Positions 8,583-17,188 of a DNA stretch of 64,000 nucleotides are shown one piece after another. The stretch is from Paraburkholderia aromaticivorans. GTDB taxonomy: Bacteria > Pseudomonadota > Gammaproteobacteria > Burkholderiales > Burkholderiaceae. A program made the translations under genes and the position numbers. Under the pieces are notes generated by a model, which was given only the letters and a program-made list of their open reading frames with translations, was not told the DNA's origin and did no database searches. The DNA lies in assembly GCF_012689525.1 (NCBI RefSeq), contig NZ_CP051515.1:1860001-1924000 (forward strand). Direction: 5' to 3'. Within the stretch, counting starts at the first letter, position 1. Each line of letters opens with the position of its first letter.

Positions 8583-10220
8583 ATGCCTGTCGAACCTCGT
8601 TCCGATGCCGCGAGCGGCGGAGTTGTAAGGACGCGACTCCTTCGCGTCGTGCAGGCGGGCGCGATGTTCGCCGCGTGGCTAACTTCATTGTGGATCTTTT
8701 CGACGGGTCTCGCACTCGGGGCCGATCTGCAAATTGTGTCGGTCAAGGAGGCCAGCCCCGGCTCGGTGGTCGCCACGGTTCGAACTGCCGACAGTCAGCC
8801 GCCCGCCACAGCGTTCCATCTGCACTTCCCCAATTCGCCGACCCGGGATGTCGTCGCGAATCAGGTCACTCCCGTCACCGATCTTGCGTCCGCTCAGCCT
8901 ACTGCGGTGATCGTCGGCGTCGACCGCAGCGGCTCCATGCGGCTCGCGGTGCCCGCCATCAAGCAGGCGTTGACCGAGGCCTTTGCCGTATCGCGTCCGG
9001 ATCTGCAGATCGCGGTCCTGCCGTTCGGTTCCGCCATTCCACCACCCCAGCCATTCATGTCGGACCAGGCGGCCGTCACGGGCGCTATTTCAGGCGTGCA
9101 GGCCGAGCGCGGCAAAGATGGCAAGACGTTGCTTTACGACACGGTCAACCACGCGCTCAATCGCTTGCGCGATCAGTCGCAAGGGCGTGGCCGCCTGCTC
9201 ATCATTTCCGACGGCAAGGACGAAGGCAGCCAACTCGCACTCCAGAGCCTGCTCGAAGAAGCAAAAGCGCGCGGCGTCCCCATCGATACCGTTGGCTTCG
9301 GTCCCGAAGCCCATGGCTTTGCGGGGTCGCTGCAGGCCATGTCCATGGCAAGCGGAGGCAAGTTCGTTCTGGCAGGCGACGGCGGACAATTAGCCGACGC
9401 CGTTCGTAGCGATCTCGGGGTCAAGCCAGTGCCGACCTTCGATCTGCATTTCCAGTACCCCGCAAACCCGTCGGCAAGACCTGACGCTTCGGCACAACTT
9501 CGCTACGCGGTGGCCGGAGCCACTGCCGTGAGCGTACCGGTGAACCTGGCGCTGGCACTACCGGCGACGGCTCCCGCCCGCGCCGCCGTGCAGCCCGTGA
9601 AGCGCCCCCCACCGCCGCCGCCGGAAAAAAACTTGCTGGAGAAATTCATAAAGCTGCTGTCTGGCTCGTCTCCTATAGCGAAGGTGAACATCGGCACATT
9701 TGCTGCGGTGATTCTCGCGATGGTCGCGGCGCTCATCTGGTTACTGACCTATCTGTTGCGCCCTCGCCCACCCGAACCGCCGCCTGCCCCCACGCCGCCG
9801 CCCGAGCCTTACGCTCGCCCGCTACGCGCAGGCACGCAGATCGGCGCGTTTTTCGCCGCACCGGCGCGAGGCCGTCCGAACGCCCAGTTGATCGGACGCT
9901 CTGGCCCGTGGCGGGGCAAACAGTTTGCAATCGAGCAAGCGTTGATTCACGTCGGAGCTGACGCGAAGAATGAACTGGCACTCACAGGCGATGAATACGT
10001 ATCGGGCAACCACGCGACGATCCGCTTCGAAGGAGGCTCGCTGTATCTGAATGATTTGTCGTCGACTAACGGCACGTTCCTGAACGGCACCCGTCTGAGT
10101 GGCACGGCTGGCGTGCTCGCGCCTGGCGACGAAATCCGTTTTGGACGGACCACGTTCGAACTGCACAGCATCAGTGAAGGCGCGATTCGCCACAACGAAG
10201 ATCGGCACAGGGTGCCGTAG
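8583..10220 (+). CDS. VWA-TM-FHA membrane protein
   Basis: A 545-residue protein with, in order: an N-terminal hydrophobic signal/anchor (about residues 22-46); a von Willebrand factor A domain (about 100-275) with an intact MIDAS start, DRSGS; a Pro-rich linker; a transmembrane helix (about 365-392, FAAVILAMVAALIWLL); another Pro-rich linker; and a C-terminal FHA domain (about 445-540) with the family pattern SGNHATI, DLSSTNGTFLNG and PGDEIRFG. The predicted topology puts the metal-dependent VWA domain in the periplasm and the phosphothreonine-binding FHA domain in the cytoplasm, so it could relay an envelope signal to the kinases of the same operon (inference). The start is ATG 8583 after AAGGG; a TTG nine codons upstream is less likely. 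It is the first gene of the plus-strand operon, divergent from the eCIS structural operon. Confidence 0.9.
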   Translation: MPVEPRSDAASGGVVRTRLLRVVQAGAMFAAWLTSLWIFSTGLALGADLQIVSVKEASPGSVVATVRTADSQPPATAFHLHFPNSPTRDVVANQVTPVTDLASAQPTAVIVGVDRSGSMRLAVPAIKQALTEAFAVSRPDLQIAVLPFGSAIPPPQPFMSDQAAVTGAISGVQAERGKDGKTLLYDTVNHALNRLRDQSQGRGRLLIISDGKDEGSQLALQSLLEEAKARGVPIDTVGFGPEAHGFAGSLQAMSMASGGKFVLAGDGGQLADAVRSDLGVKPVPTFDLHFQYPANPSARPDASAQLRYAVAGATAVSVPVNLALALPATAPARAAVQPVKRPPPPPPEKNLLEKFIKLLSGSSPIAKVNIGTFAAVILAMVAALIWLLTYLLRPRPPEPPPAPTPPPEPYARPLRAGTQIGAFFAAPARGRPNAQLIGRSGPWRGKQFAIEQALIHVGADAKNELALTGDEYVSGNHATIRFEGGSLYLNDLSSTNGTFLNGTRLSGTAGVLAPGDEIRFGRTTFELHSISEGAIRHNEDRHRVP

Positions 10221-10260
10221 CGCCCGTCACCCAACATGCTGAACGCACCGGCGACCAGGT

Positions 10261-11595
10261 ATGACGGCAACGCCCAGAACGAACAGATGGTCGGTGGGAC
10301 AGCGCTCCGAGACCGGGTATGTGCGCACCGAGAACCAGGATCGCATGAGCTGGGTGCGCACTGCGCAAGCGGATATTTTTGCAGTGCTGGACGGTATGGG
10401 CGGCCATGCGGGTGGCGCGATCGCCGCGCAACTGGCAGCACGGGTTTTGCAGCGGCATTTTGAGGCCCTGGCGTCGCCGGATACGGCGGACGCAGTGTTG
10501 CGCAGCGCGCTGCGAGACGCCAACGAAACGATCTATGTGCAGGCGCAAAGCGGCGATCCGGCCACGCTGCGCATGGGTACGACAGCGGTCGTACTGGTTG
10601 CCGCGGATTCGCGCATCATGCTGGCGCATGTCGGCGACAGCCGCGCGTATCTGATGAAGCGTAACGGCGAATTACGCGCGTTGACGAAGGACCACAGCCA
10701 GGTCCAGAAGATGGTCGACGCGGGCCTGCTGACCCAGGCACAAGCAGCGAGCCATCCCGACGCAAATGTGTTGGAGCGGGCTTTGGGACACGCTGCGCAG
10801 GTCGAGGTGGAGGTCAGCAAATGGCTGCGGCTGCGTAGCGGCGATAGCTGCATGCTCTGCTCCGACGGCTTGCACGGCTATGTCAGCGACGTCGACATCG
10901 CCGCCGTGCTGCAAAGCGCGCGCTCGCCGCAGGAACAGGCTGATGAGCTCGTCAAACTCGCGCTGGAGCGCGGAGGTGAAGACAACGTGACGGTCCAGGT
11001 CATCCGCTATGGCGAGCGCCGGGGGCTGCGCTCAGGCAGAGGCTTCGGCGCATTCGTGCGCAAAGCCGGCATCGTGATCGTGCCGCTGCTTTGCGTCGCA
11101 GTGCTGGTGCTCGGCTGGTTCACATGGCTTGTCTCGCCGTCCAAAGTGACGGAGAACAACGCGCAGACCGCGGACCTCAGGGCGCTCGCGAGCAGTTTGC
11201 GCGGCGAACTTGCGGAAGCCAAAGCGCAACATCAGGCAACCGAACAGGAACTGGTGGCGCTTCGCAAGCACGTTGCCGATCTCGAGGCGAAGCTGCCCGC
11301 GCCGCCGGCAGCCCGCGCGGCGAGCGCGGCCGGTGCAGTGAGCGCGGTGGGGCCATCCGCGATACGCAAGCCGCCGCTCGCGAAAGCGAAATCCGATAAC
11401 CGGAAGCCTCCGGAGCAGCATCGCGGAACAGCGGGCGCCCAGACCGCCGCGGGGGGGCGCGCTGCGAGTAAGGAGACCAAAGCCGACACGAAGGCGAGCG
11501 CGAATGCAGCGACAAGCGCCGCGGCGAGCAGCAGCACACCCGTGCCCGATGCGCCGGACACGCCTGCCTCACCGAATGCGGCGCCCGTGCACTGA
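10261..11595 (+). CDS. PP2C-type Ser/Thr protein phosphatase with TM and coiled-coil tail
   Basis: A 444-residue protein. The first 255 residues are a PP2C (PPM) phosphatase with the metal-binding residues visible: Asp27 in ENQDR, the DGMGGH motif at 44-49, HVGDSRAY, a CSDGLHGY block and the final GGEDNVTV. It would remove phosphates added by the two kinases downstream. A transmembrane helix follows (about 268-290, IVPLLCVAVLVLGWFTWLV), then a coiled coil (about 300-350) and an Ala/Lys/Ser-rich tail. The tail would be periplasmic, which is unusual for PppA-type phosphatases and gives it a possible envelope contact. It begins 40 bases after the VWA-FHA gene. Confidence 0.93.
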   Translation: MTATPRTNRWSVGQRSETGYVRTENQDRMSWVRTAQADIFAVLDGMGGHAGGAIAAQLAARVLQRHFEALASPDTADAVLRSALRDANETIYVQAQSGDPATLRMGTTAVVLVAADSRIMLAHVGDSRAYLMKRNGELRALTKDHSQVQKMVDAGLLTQAQAASHPDANVLERALGHAAQVEVEVSKWLRLRSGDSCMLCSDGLHGYVSDVDIAAVLQSARSPQEQADELVKLALERGGEDNVTVQVIRYGERRGLRSGRGFGAFVRKAGIVIVPLLCVAVLVLGWFTWLVSPSKVTENNAQTADLRALASSLRGELAEAKAQHQATEQELVALRKHVADLEAKLPAPPAARAASAAGAVSAVGPSAIRKPPLAKAKSDNRKPPEQHRGTAGAQTAAGGRAASKETKADTKASANAATSAAASSSTPVPDAPDTPASPNAAPVH

Positions 11596-11611
11596 ATCAC
11601 GGAGCGAAACC

Positions 11612-11755
11612 ATGGAAACGGTTCAATTGACAAGACGGCCACGACCACGCGCGACTCACCCGGCCGACGCTGGCGGCCTCACGGGCCATTTCGATGGATG
11701 CACGTGCCGTGCTGAGCAGCGGCAAGCGCACAGCATCTGGGGCGGCCGGTCATGA
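11612..11755 (+). CDS. Possible 47-residue small protein, coupled to the FHA gene
   Basis: ATG 11612 is preceded by GGAG eight to nine bases upstream (cacGGAGcgaaaccATG), and the frame ends at a TGA (11753-11755) that overlaps the ATG of the FHA gene in an ATGA. The product starts METVQLTRRPRPR and ends with a short Cys-containing segment (DGCTCRAEQRQ) and SIWGGRS. It has no family I recognise. It could be a real small protein or a leader whose translation feeds the FHA gene. The ribosome site and coupling are the only support. Confidence 0.4.
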   Translation: METVQLTRRPRPRATHPADAGGLTGHFDGCTCRAEQRQAHSIWGGRS

Positions 11756-12510
11756 GCGAGAAGTCAATCTGGTCCTCCGTCTCGCGTTTGCTGGGTGGCG
11801 GCCGACAGACAAGCACCGACAGCGGCGCCTCGGAATATACCTGTCCGAAAGGTCATCCAATGGACCCGAGTTGGACCAGTTGCCCGCGTTGCGAAGCGGA
11901 AAGCCGCGCGCAGGAACGCAGCACGGTGGACCCCATGTCCCAGTCCGCGAGCGAAAAAATCGAGAGGAGTTCGAGCATGGCGCACAACACCATCATCGCG
12001 CCGGAAGGCACAGGTCAACCAGGCCGCGGCGGCACCCGCGTGGACACCAGCGACCCGGAAATGATGCCCGTCACACGGCGCGCCGAATCGGGCAACAAGA
12101 TAACCGGCGTGTTGTGTACGTTCGTCTGGCGAGCGCAAGGCGATCTGTTCGTGCTTTACGAAGGGCGAAATGTGATCGGCAAAGGCTATGTCGAGAGTGA
12201 GGGCGGCCGGCCGTGCGACGTGCTGTTGAACTCCGACGCGTCGATGTCGAGCGAGCATGCGGTCATTCTGTGCCGCGCCGGACGCTACGAACTCTTCGAC
12301 CGGCAGAGCACGAATGGCACCTTCGTCGACGACGTATTCGTCGAAAGCCACGGCATCATCCTGAAGGACGGCGCGAGAATCAAGACCGGCGCGACCATCT
12401 GGTTGTTCCGCAAGATCGAATCGGATTCGAGCGGCGTAGTGGCGAGCCATACACGGCGTGACGAGCCGCCCGGGCTGCCCCCGACGCGAGACCCGTCGAC
12501 CGTGCTTTGA
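11752..12510 (+). CDS. Zinc-ribbon / FHA domain protein
   Basis: This 252-residue soluble protein has an N-terminal zinc-ribbon-like motif, with Cys31, His35, Cys44 and Cys47 in CPKGH...CPRC. A Ser/Thr-rich linker (about 50-110) contains several Thr-centred sites that could be kinase targets (TIIAPEGT, GGTRVDTSD). The C-terminal FHA domain (about 130-230) has DASMSSEHAVIL and DRQSTNGTFVDD. FHA domains bind phosphothreonine, so this is the likely soluble reader of the kinases, comparable in place to Fha in type VI secretion loci (analogy, not homology of the whole protein). It lies 6 bases before the first kinase gene. Confidence 0.9.
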   Translation: MSEKSIWSSVSRLLGGGRQTSTDSGASEYTCPKGHPMDPSWTSCPRCEAESRAQERSTVDPMSQSASEKIERSSSMAHNTIIAPEGTGQPGRGGTRVDTSDPEMMPVTRRAESGNKITGVLCTFVWRAQGDLFVLYEGRNVIGKGYVESEGGRPCDVLLNSDASMSSEHAVILCRAGRYELFDRQSTNGTFVDDVFVESHGIILKDGARIKTGATIWLFRKIESDSSGVVASHTRRDEPPGLPPTRDPSTVL

Positions 12511-12516
12511 CCGCAT

Positions 12517-13458
12517 ATGAGCTTGCGGGTGGGTCAGCGCGTCGGACCATACGTCGTCGAGAGTCTGCTCGGCGCCGGCGGTATGGCCACGGTATGGCGC
12601 GCGTGGGACGACAGGAGTTCGGAGCACGTCGCGATCAAGATCATGGCCGACGCACTCGCCGACGACGCGCAACTCACCGCCCGTTTCATCGACGAATTGC
12701 GCCGTCACGTGCAATTGCACCATCCGCATATCGTGGCGGTGCGCGACGTGTTCAGCATTGGAGGTAAGCCGTGCATGGTGATGGACCTCATCCCAGGCGG
12801 CTCGCTCGCCGCGGCGCTCGACGCGAGTCCGGAACGCCGCCTGAGTGTGGAGGTTGCGCGGCCGTTGATGCTAGAGGTGCTGGACGCGCTCGACTACGCG
12901 CATCGCAAAGGCATTGTGCATCGTGACGTGAAGCCGTCGAACATCCTGCTCGACGCGCAACACCAGCATGCATGGTTATCGGATTTCGGCATCGCGCTGA
13001 CGGAGGGCGAAAAGCGGCGCACGCGGGTGGGTGTGTCGGTGGGTACCAACGCATACATGAGCCCGGAACAGATTCGCGCCGAGAAGATCGATTTTCGTTC
13101 GGATGTCTATGCAATGGGCTGCGTGCTGTACGAAACGCTCACGGGGCGCCCGCCGTTCGTCGCCGTCGCGAGCGGTGACAACTCGATACGCGCCGCAGTG
13201 CTCGCCGCGCATCTGCGCGATCAGCCGGTGGCGCCACGCCGCCGCGTCGCGTCGATTCCGGCGAACGTCAGCGAGTTGATCATGTCGGCGCTGATGAAGG
13301 ATCCGGCGCGGCGCGTCGCCGGATGTGCGGAATTCGCGCGCCTGTTGAGTGCGCCCGCGCGGACGCCGGGCGGGGCCGTTCCGCGCAAGGTATGGATTGC
13401 CGCGCTCGTGGCGCTGGCGCTGATAGTGGGCGTGCTTGCACTGTTGGCCGTGCGATAG
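12517..13458 (+). CDS. Membrane-anchored Ser/Thr protein kinase 1
   Basis: A 313-residue Hanks-type kinase. The glycine loop LGAGGMATVW, Lys41 (AIKIM), catalytic HRD at 135-137 (IVHRDVKPSN), DFG at 156-158, and the GTNAYMSPEQ activation segment are all intact. A single transmembrane helix (about 289-311) ends the protein with almost no periplasmic part, so it is a tethered cytoplasmic kinase without its own sensor domain. Its input probably comes from partners such as the VWA-FHA protein or kinase 2 (inference). ATG 12517 follows the FHA stop by 6 bases. Confidence 0.93.
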   Translation: MSLRVGQRVGPYVVESLLGAGGMATVWRAWDDRSSEHVAIKIMADALADDAQLTARFIDELRRHVQLHHPHIVAVRDVFSIGGKPCMVMDLIPGGSLAAALDASPERRLSVEVARPLMLEVLDALDYAHRKGIVHRDVKPSNILLDAQHQHAWLSDFGIALTEGEKRRTRVGVSVGTNAYMSPEQIRAEKIDFRSDVYAMGCVLYETLTGRPPFVAVASGDNSIRAAVLAAHLRDQPVAPRRRVASIPANVSELIMSALMKDPARRVAGCAEFARLLSAPARTPGGAVPRKVWIAALVALALIVGVLALLAVR

Positions 13459-13475
13459 ACGAGAGACAGGCAAGC

Positions 13476-13517
13476 GATAAGGAAGCGACAAGCAGGTGAT
13501 AAGCAGGCGACAAGCAG
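13476..13517 (+). repeat. 20-bp direct repeat between kinase 1 and the lipoprotein gene
   Basis: Two 20-base copies (13476-13495 and 13498-13517) that begin GATAAG and end GCGACAAGCAG differ at two positions and are separated by two bases. They sit in the 143-base gap after kinase 1. They could be a slipped duplication or a binding site; nothing further can be said. Confidence 0.6.
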
Positions 13518-13601
13518 ACGAAAACGATGTCTTACCCGGGCGGCGAACCGCGCGCAATGGCGCGCGAACGCCGATGAAATGAAGAGATTTCGAGGGGACC
13601 A

Positions 13602-14222
13602 GTGATGATCAGAGGGCTTATCGCGGTGGCGCTAGCGTCACTCACCGCCGCCTGCGCGACGGAACAACAGAATGCGTCACTCGAGTGTGGCGCCGTCGGG
13701 GTAGGCCTCGGTTTTCTCGCGTGCAAGCTGGCGGGCGGCAACGACGCGACGTGTGCCGCCGTCGGCGCCGGTGTCGGGCTCGGCGGTGGTGCGCTCTGCT
13801 ACAAACTGTCGGACAACCTTGACAAGCAGCGCAAGGAACTGGCAGGCCACGAGAATGACCTCGACGCGCGGCTTCGCTACATGAAGGCGGTCAACACAGC
13901 CAGCGCGAAATACAACGACGATCTGCAAAAGCAGGTCGTTACGATCACGCAGCACACCGACATCGTGGTCCAGCAGATCCACGACAAGACGATCGACCAG
14001 AAAGCCCTCGACAAGGAACGCGCCAAGCTCGACCAGGCGGTGAAAGATGCGGACCAGTCGGTTGCCGCGCAAGAGGAAGCGGTCAATTACATGCATGGTC
14101 TGCAGGCCCAACACGCATTCAAGGAACACGAGTACACCCAGGAACTGCAGCATCAACAGCAACTGCTCGCGCAGACACGCGTGACCGCACAGGCGGTCGC
14201 GGCACAACGGCAACGCGTGTAG
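13602..14222 (+). CDS. Glycine-zipper coiled-coil lipoprotein
   Basis: A 206-residue exported protein. The N-terminus has a lipoprotein signal with the lipobox LTAAC (Cys18 from the GTG start; ATG at 13605 is equally possible, after AGGGG). A Gly-rich hydrophobic stretch (about 28-68, with VGVGLG and GAGVGLGGG) resembles glycine-zipper segments that enter membranes. The rest (70-200) is a long Gln/Lys/Asp-rich coiled coil. I know no exact family. Placement between two kinases and before an S41 protease suggests an envelope partner of the signalling circuit (inference). Confidence 0.85.
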   Translation: MMIRGLIAVALASLTAACATEQQNASLECGAVGVGLGFLACKLAGGNDATCAAVGAGVGLGGGALCYKLSDNLDKQRKELAGHENDLDARLRYMKAVNTASAKYNDDLQKQVVTITQHTDIVVQQIHDKTIDQKALDKERAKLDQAVKDADQSVAAQEEAVNYMHGLQAQHAFKEHEYTQELQHQQQLLAQTRVTAQAVAAQRQRV

Positions 14223-14255
14223 CGGCCGCGACAAACTTCTGCAGGGGATGCGTCG

Positions 14256-14735
14256 ATGTGTAGAAACATGATGTGGATGCTGTTCGCAGTCCTGGCAGCA
14301 TGGACAGCGTCCGGCTGCACGCTGATGAATCAGTACCAGGACGTGCAAGCGACCCAGCAGCGGGTGCAGTACAAGGAGACAGACCTCGCGCAGGAGCAGG
14401 CGATACGGGATGAGTTGAATCGCCAGACGCGGCAACTCAGCGCCGACCTCGCGAACCGGCAGATGACCGCCGGGCAACTGGACCAGCGGCTGGCGGCCTT
14501 GCAGAAGCAGAATGATCGGCTCGCGGCGACCAATGCGAAGGAGCGCCAGAAGACCGCGCAGCTACGCCAGCAGATCGCCGGCTATCGCGCGCAACTCGAC
14601 GCGCTTGAACACGATACGACGTCGAATCCGGACGACATCCGCGCAAAGATCGACCAGGTCAAGCTGGAAATCAGGCAGCGGCTCGAGGTACAGGCCGGCG
14701 TTCGTTCGACCCCGGCCGCCCCGCCGCATGAATAA
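14256..14735 (+). CDS. Small coiled-coil lipoprotein
   Basis: A 159-residue protein with a lipoprotein signal (hydrophobic MLFAVLAAWTA, lipobox ASGC, Cys21) and then an almost continuous coiled coil (about 25-145), ending in a Pro/Ala tail. It resembles the preceding lipoprotein in design but lacks the glycine zipper. Its last codons overlap the start of the S41 protease gene by eight bases, so the two are translated together. The function is unknown; lipid-anchored coiled coils often bridge outer membrane and inner-membrane partners. Confidence 0.85.
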   Translation: MCRNMMWMLFAVLAAWTASGCTLMNQYQDVQATQQRVQYKETDLAQEQAIRDELNRQTRQLSADLANRQMTAGQLDQRLAALQKQNDRLAATNAKERQKTAQLRQQIAGYRAQLDALEHDTTSNPDDIRAKIDQVKLEIRQRLEVQAGVRSTPAAPPHE

Positions 14736-15846
14736 GGCCATGCTGCTCGCCGTGCTGGTCACGCCGCTCGTCAGCGCGTCGGGGCCGACGCGCGGGCCGT
14801 CCGACTGCCCGCTCGATTGCGCGGCGCAATCCGATCCCGCGTTGCAGCTCTATGCGCAGGCGCTTTCGCTGATCAGCACGAAGGCGGTCTTCGCGCGCGG
14901 TGACCCGTTGCAGATTGTCGGCGAGACGCTCGGCGACTATCTGGCCACGCAAGATCCCTATTCCGGCTTCCTGACACGCGACGAATACGTCGCGTACCTC
15001 GGCGTGCGCAACGGCCACTATTCAGGCGTCGGCGCGGACCTCGAACGGCGGCGCGACGGCACCACCCTGTTCTATCCGTATCCGCAAGGGCCGGCCGCGC
15101 GTGCCGGCATCCGGTCCGGCGAGCAGTTGCTCGCCATCGATGGGCAGCGCGTCAGGGGCAAACCGCTCGCCTTACTCGCCGCGCTGGCGACCGGCCAGGC
15201 CGGCACGCAGGTCAGACTGCAAATCGCCGATGCGCGCGGCGCAGTGCGCGAAGTCAGCGTGACGCGCGAGACGCTCGACGCCTCGCCAGTCTCTGACTAC
15301 ACCGTCGGCGACATGCACGTGCTGAAGATCACCGACTTCACCAGCTCGACGCTGAGCGACGTGAAAGCGACGCTGTCACGCTGGGACCGCAACATGCCGG
15401 TCATCATCGATTTGCGCGATTGCGGCGGCGGCGATTTCTATACGGCGATCGATACCGCGATGCTGTTTCTGACCAGCGGCATGCCGATCGTCTCCGTGAT
15501 CCAGCGCGGGCTCACGCAGACCTACACGAGCACGACAGCGGGACTCGCGCTTGCGCAGCCGGTTTTCCTGTGGCAGAGCGAACACACGGCGAGCGCCGCG
15601 GAACTGTTCATCGGCGCGCTAACCGACAACGGACGCGCCATCTCAATCGGCCGCACCAGCGCGGGCAAAGGCAGCCGGCAGGACATTCTGCCGCTCAGCG
15701 ATGGTTCGGCACTAATCCTGACCACTGGCTACCTCGTCACGCCTCAAGGTGTGCGTTTCGACGGTCAGGGACTCGCGCCGCAACGCCCCGTCATGGACGG
15801 CGCAGCCACCACCATTTATCTACAGGCTACCGTCGCCACGGAGTAA
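14728..15846 (+). CDS. Exported S41-family (C-terminal processing) peptidase
   Basis: A 372-residue secreted or periplasmic protease with a short signal peptide (MNKAMLLAVLVTPLVSASG). A PDZ domain (about 95-180, GVGADLE, GPAARAGIRSGEQLLAIDG) is followed by the S41 core. The catalytic serine is in TASAAELF (about residue 290) and the lysine in SAGKGSRQ (about 315), followed by DGSALILTTGYLVTPQG. Such proteases trim C-termini of envelope proteins and activate regulated proteolysis. It lies between the lipoproteins and kinase 2, so it may process a component of this circuit (inference). The start is ATG 14728, overlapping the previous stop. Confidence 0.92.
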   Translation: MNKAMLLAVLVTPLVSASGPTRGPSDCPLDCAAQSDPALQLYAQALSLISTKAVFARGDPLQIVGETLGDYLATQDPYSGFLTRDEYVAYLGVRNGHYSGVGADLERRRDGTTLFYPYPQGPAARAGIRSGEQLLAIDGQRVRGKPLALLAALATGQAGTQVRLQIADARGAVREVSVTRETLDASPVSDYTVGDMHVLKITDFTSSTLSDVKATLSRWDRNMPVIIDLRDCGGGDFYTAIDTAMLFLTSGMPIVSVIQRGLTQTYTSTTAGLALAQPVFLWQSEHTASAAELFIGALTDNGRAISIGRTSAGKGSRQDILPLSDGSALILTTGYLVTPQGVRFDGQGLAPQRPVMDGAATTIYLQATVATE

Positions 15847-15849
15847 GCG

Positions 15850-17169
15850 ATGCAAGACGATTATCTGATCGGCCGGACCGTGCACGGCAACCTGTTGATC
15901 AAGGCGCGCATCGGCGAAGGCGGGATGGGACAGGTCTATCTTGCGTCCAACGTCGAGGTGCAGGAGAGGCGCTACGCGGTGAAGATCCTCAAGCGCGAGC
16001 TCACGCACGACGCCAGGTTTCGCCAGTACTTTTACGACGAAGCGCGGCATCAGGCGCAGCTCGATCACCCGAACATCGTCCAGATGATCGATTATTTTCA
16101 TATCGACGACGACTATTACCTGGTACTCGAATACGTCGACGGCCAGTCGCTCAGCGAAATGATCGAAAGCAAGGGTAAGAACGGTCTGCCCGAAAAGCAG
16201 GCGCTGTCGACCGTCAAGGGTGTGCTTGCCGGGCTCGACTGTGCGCATCGGCTGGCTATCCTTCACCGCGACGTCAAGTCGTCGAACGTGCTGGTCGACC
16301 GTTCCGGCCGCGCGCGCCTGACCGACTTCGGGATCGCAATGCAAGCCGGCGGTCCGGGCGCGTCGCAGGGAGCGAACGTGATGGGCACGCCCGCTTACAT
16401 GAGCCCTGAACAACTGCGCAACAGCGCGGACATCGATCATCGTTCGGACGTGTATTCCGCGGGCGTCGTGCTATTCGAAGCGTTGACCGGCAGGCTGCCG
16501 TTCACGGGCGAGACCTTCGAGGCCGTCCAGGCTCAGCAGATGGCGCATGCTGCGCCGGATCCGCGCCGGTTCAATCCGAAGATCCGCCGTGGCGTGGCCG
16601 AAGTCGTACGGCGCGCGTTGCGCATCGATCCGGCCGAACGCTTTCAAGGCTGCGGCGCATTCCTGAAAGCGCTCGAGAAGCTCGACAGCGACAAGTGGAA
16701 ATATGTGCTGGTGTCCGCGTGCGTGATGGCGGCGTTGAGCGTCTACCTCGTCAAGGCACTCGTGATCGACAGGCAGGCGATTCACAACGTGCTGACCAGC
16801 GCGACGCGCGCGCACAACCTGCTGTGCCGCGAGCAGACGTTACGCGAATTTCGCGAACGGCAGAGGGACATTGCGACTGCGGACGGCTTCTCGGATCTGA
16901 CCACCAGTTTTACCAAACTGATCTCCGACAGCGATCGCAACATGGTTACGTTCTCGTCCGACTACAGCCAGGCACTGCATCGCCTGACAGATTTCAATCA
17001 GCTGGCAGTTCGGCAGGTGCTTGACGCGCCCGAGTCCGATCCCCACACACGCGAGACGAAGCCGCGGCTGCGTGCCGATTATCAGCAGTATCGCGAGACC
17101 GGGCAGCCCCCGTCGACCCAGGCGATGCGCGGTAATTGTCCGCAGATCGGTTACGACGCTTCCGAGTAA
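15850..17169 (+). CDS. Membrane Ser/Thr protein kinase 2 with ectodomain
   Basis: A 439-residue Hanks-type kinase with IGEGGMGQVY, Lys45, HRD at 139-141 (ILHRDVKSSN), DFG at 159-161 and GTPAYMSPEQ, all intact. A transmembrane helix (about 281-301) is followed by a roughly 138-residue periplasmic segment of mixed helical character with two cysteines (LLCREQ and GNCPQIG) that could form a disulphide. The ectodomain is not a PASTA domain and I do not recognise it; it is the best candidate for the signal-sensing part of the circuit. It begins 3 bases after the S41 protease and is followed by the PAAR-like gene. Confidence 0.93.
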   Translation: MQDDYLIGRTVHGNLLIKARIGEGGMGQVYLASNVEVQERRYAVKILKRELTHDARFRQYFYDEARHQAQLDHPNIVQMIDYFHIDDDYYLVLEYVDGQSLSEMIESKGKNGLPEKQALSTVKGVLAGLDCAHRLAILHRDVKSSNVLVDRSGRARLTDFGIAMQAGGPGASQGANVMGTPAYMSPEQLRNSADIDHRSDVYSAGVVLFEALTGRLPFTGETFEAVQAQQMAHAAPDPRRFNPKIRRGVAEVVRRALRIDPAERFQGCGAFLKALEKLDSDKWKYVLVSACVMAALSVYLVKALVIDRQAIHNVLTSATRAHNLLCREQTLREFRERQRDIATADGFSDLTTSFTKLISDSDRNMVTFSSDYSQALHRLTDFNQLAVRQVLDAPESDPHTRETKPRLRADYQQYRETGQPPSTQAMRGNCPQIGYDASE

Positions 17170-17188
17170 TGACTGGCAGGAGATGGCA

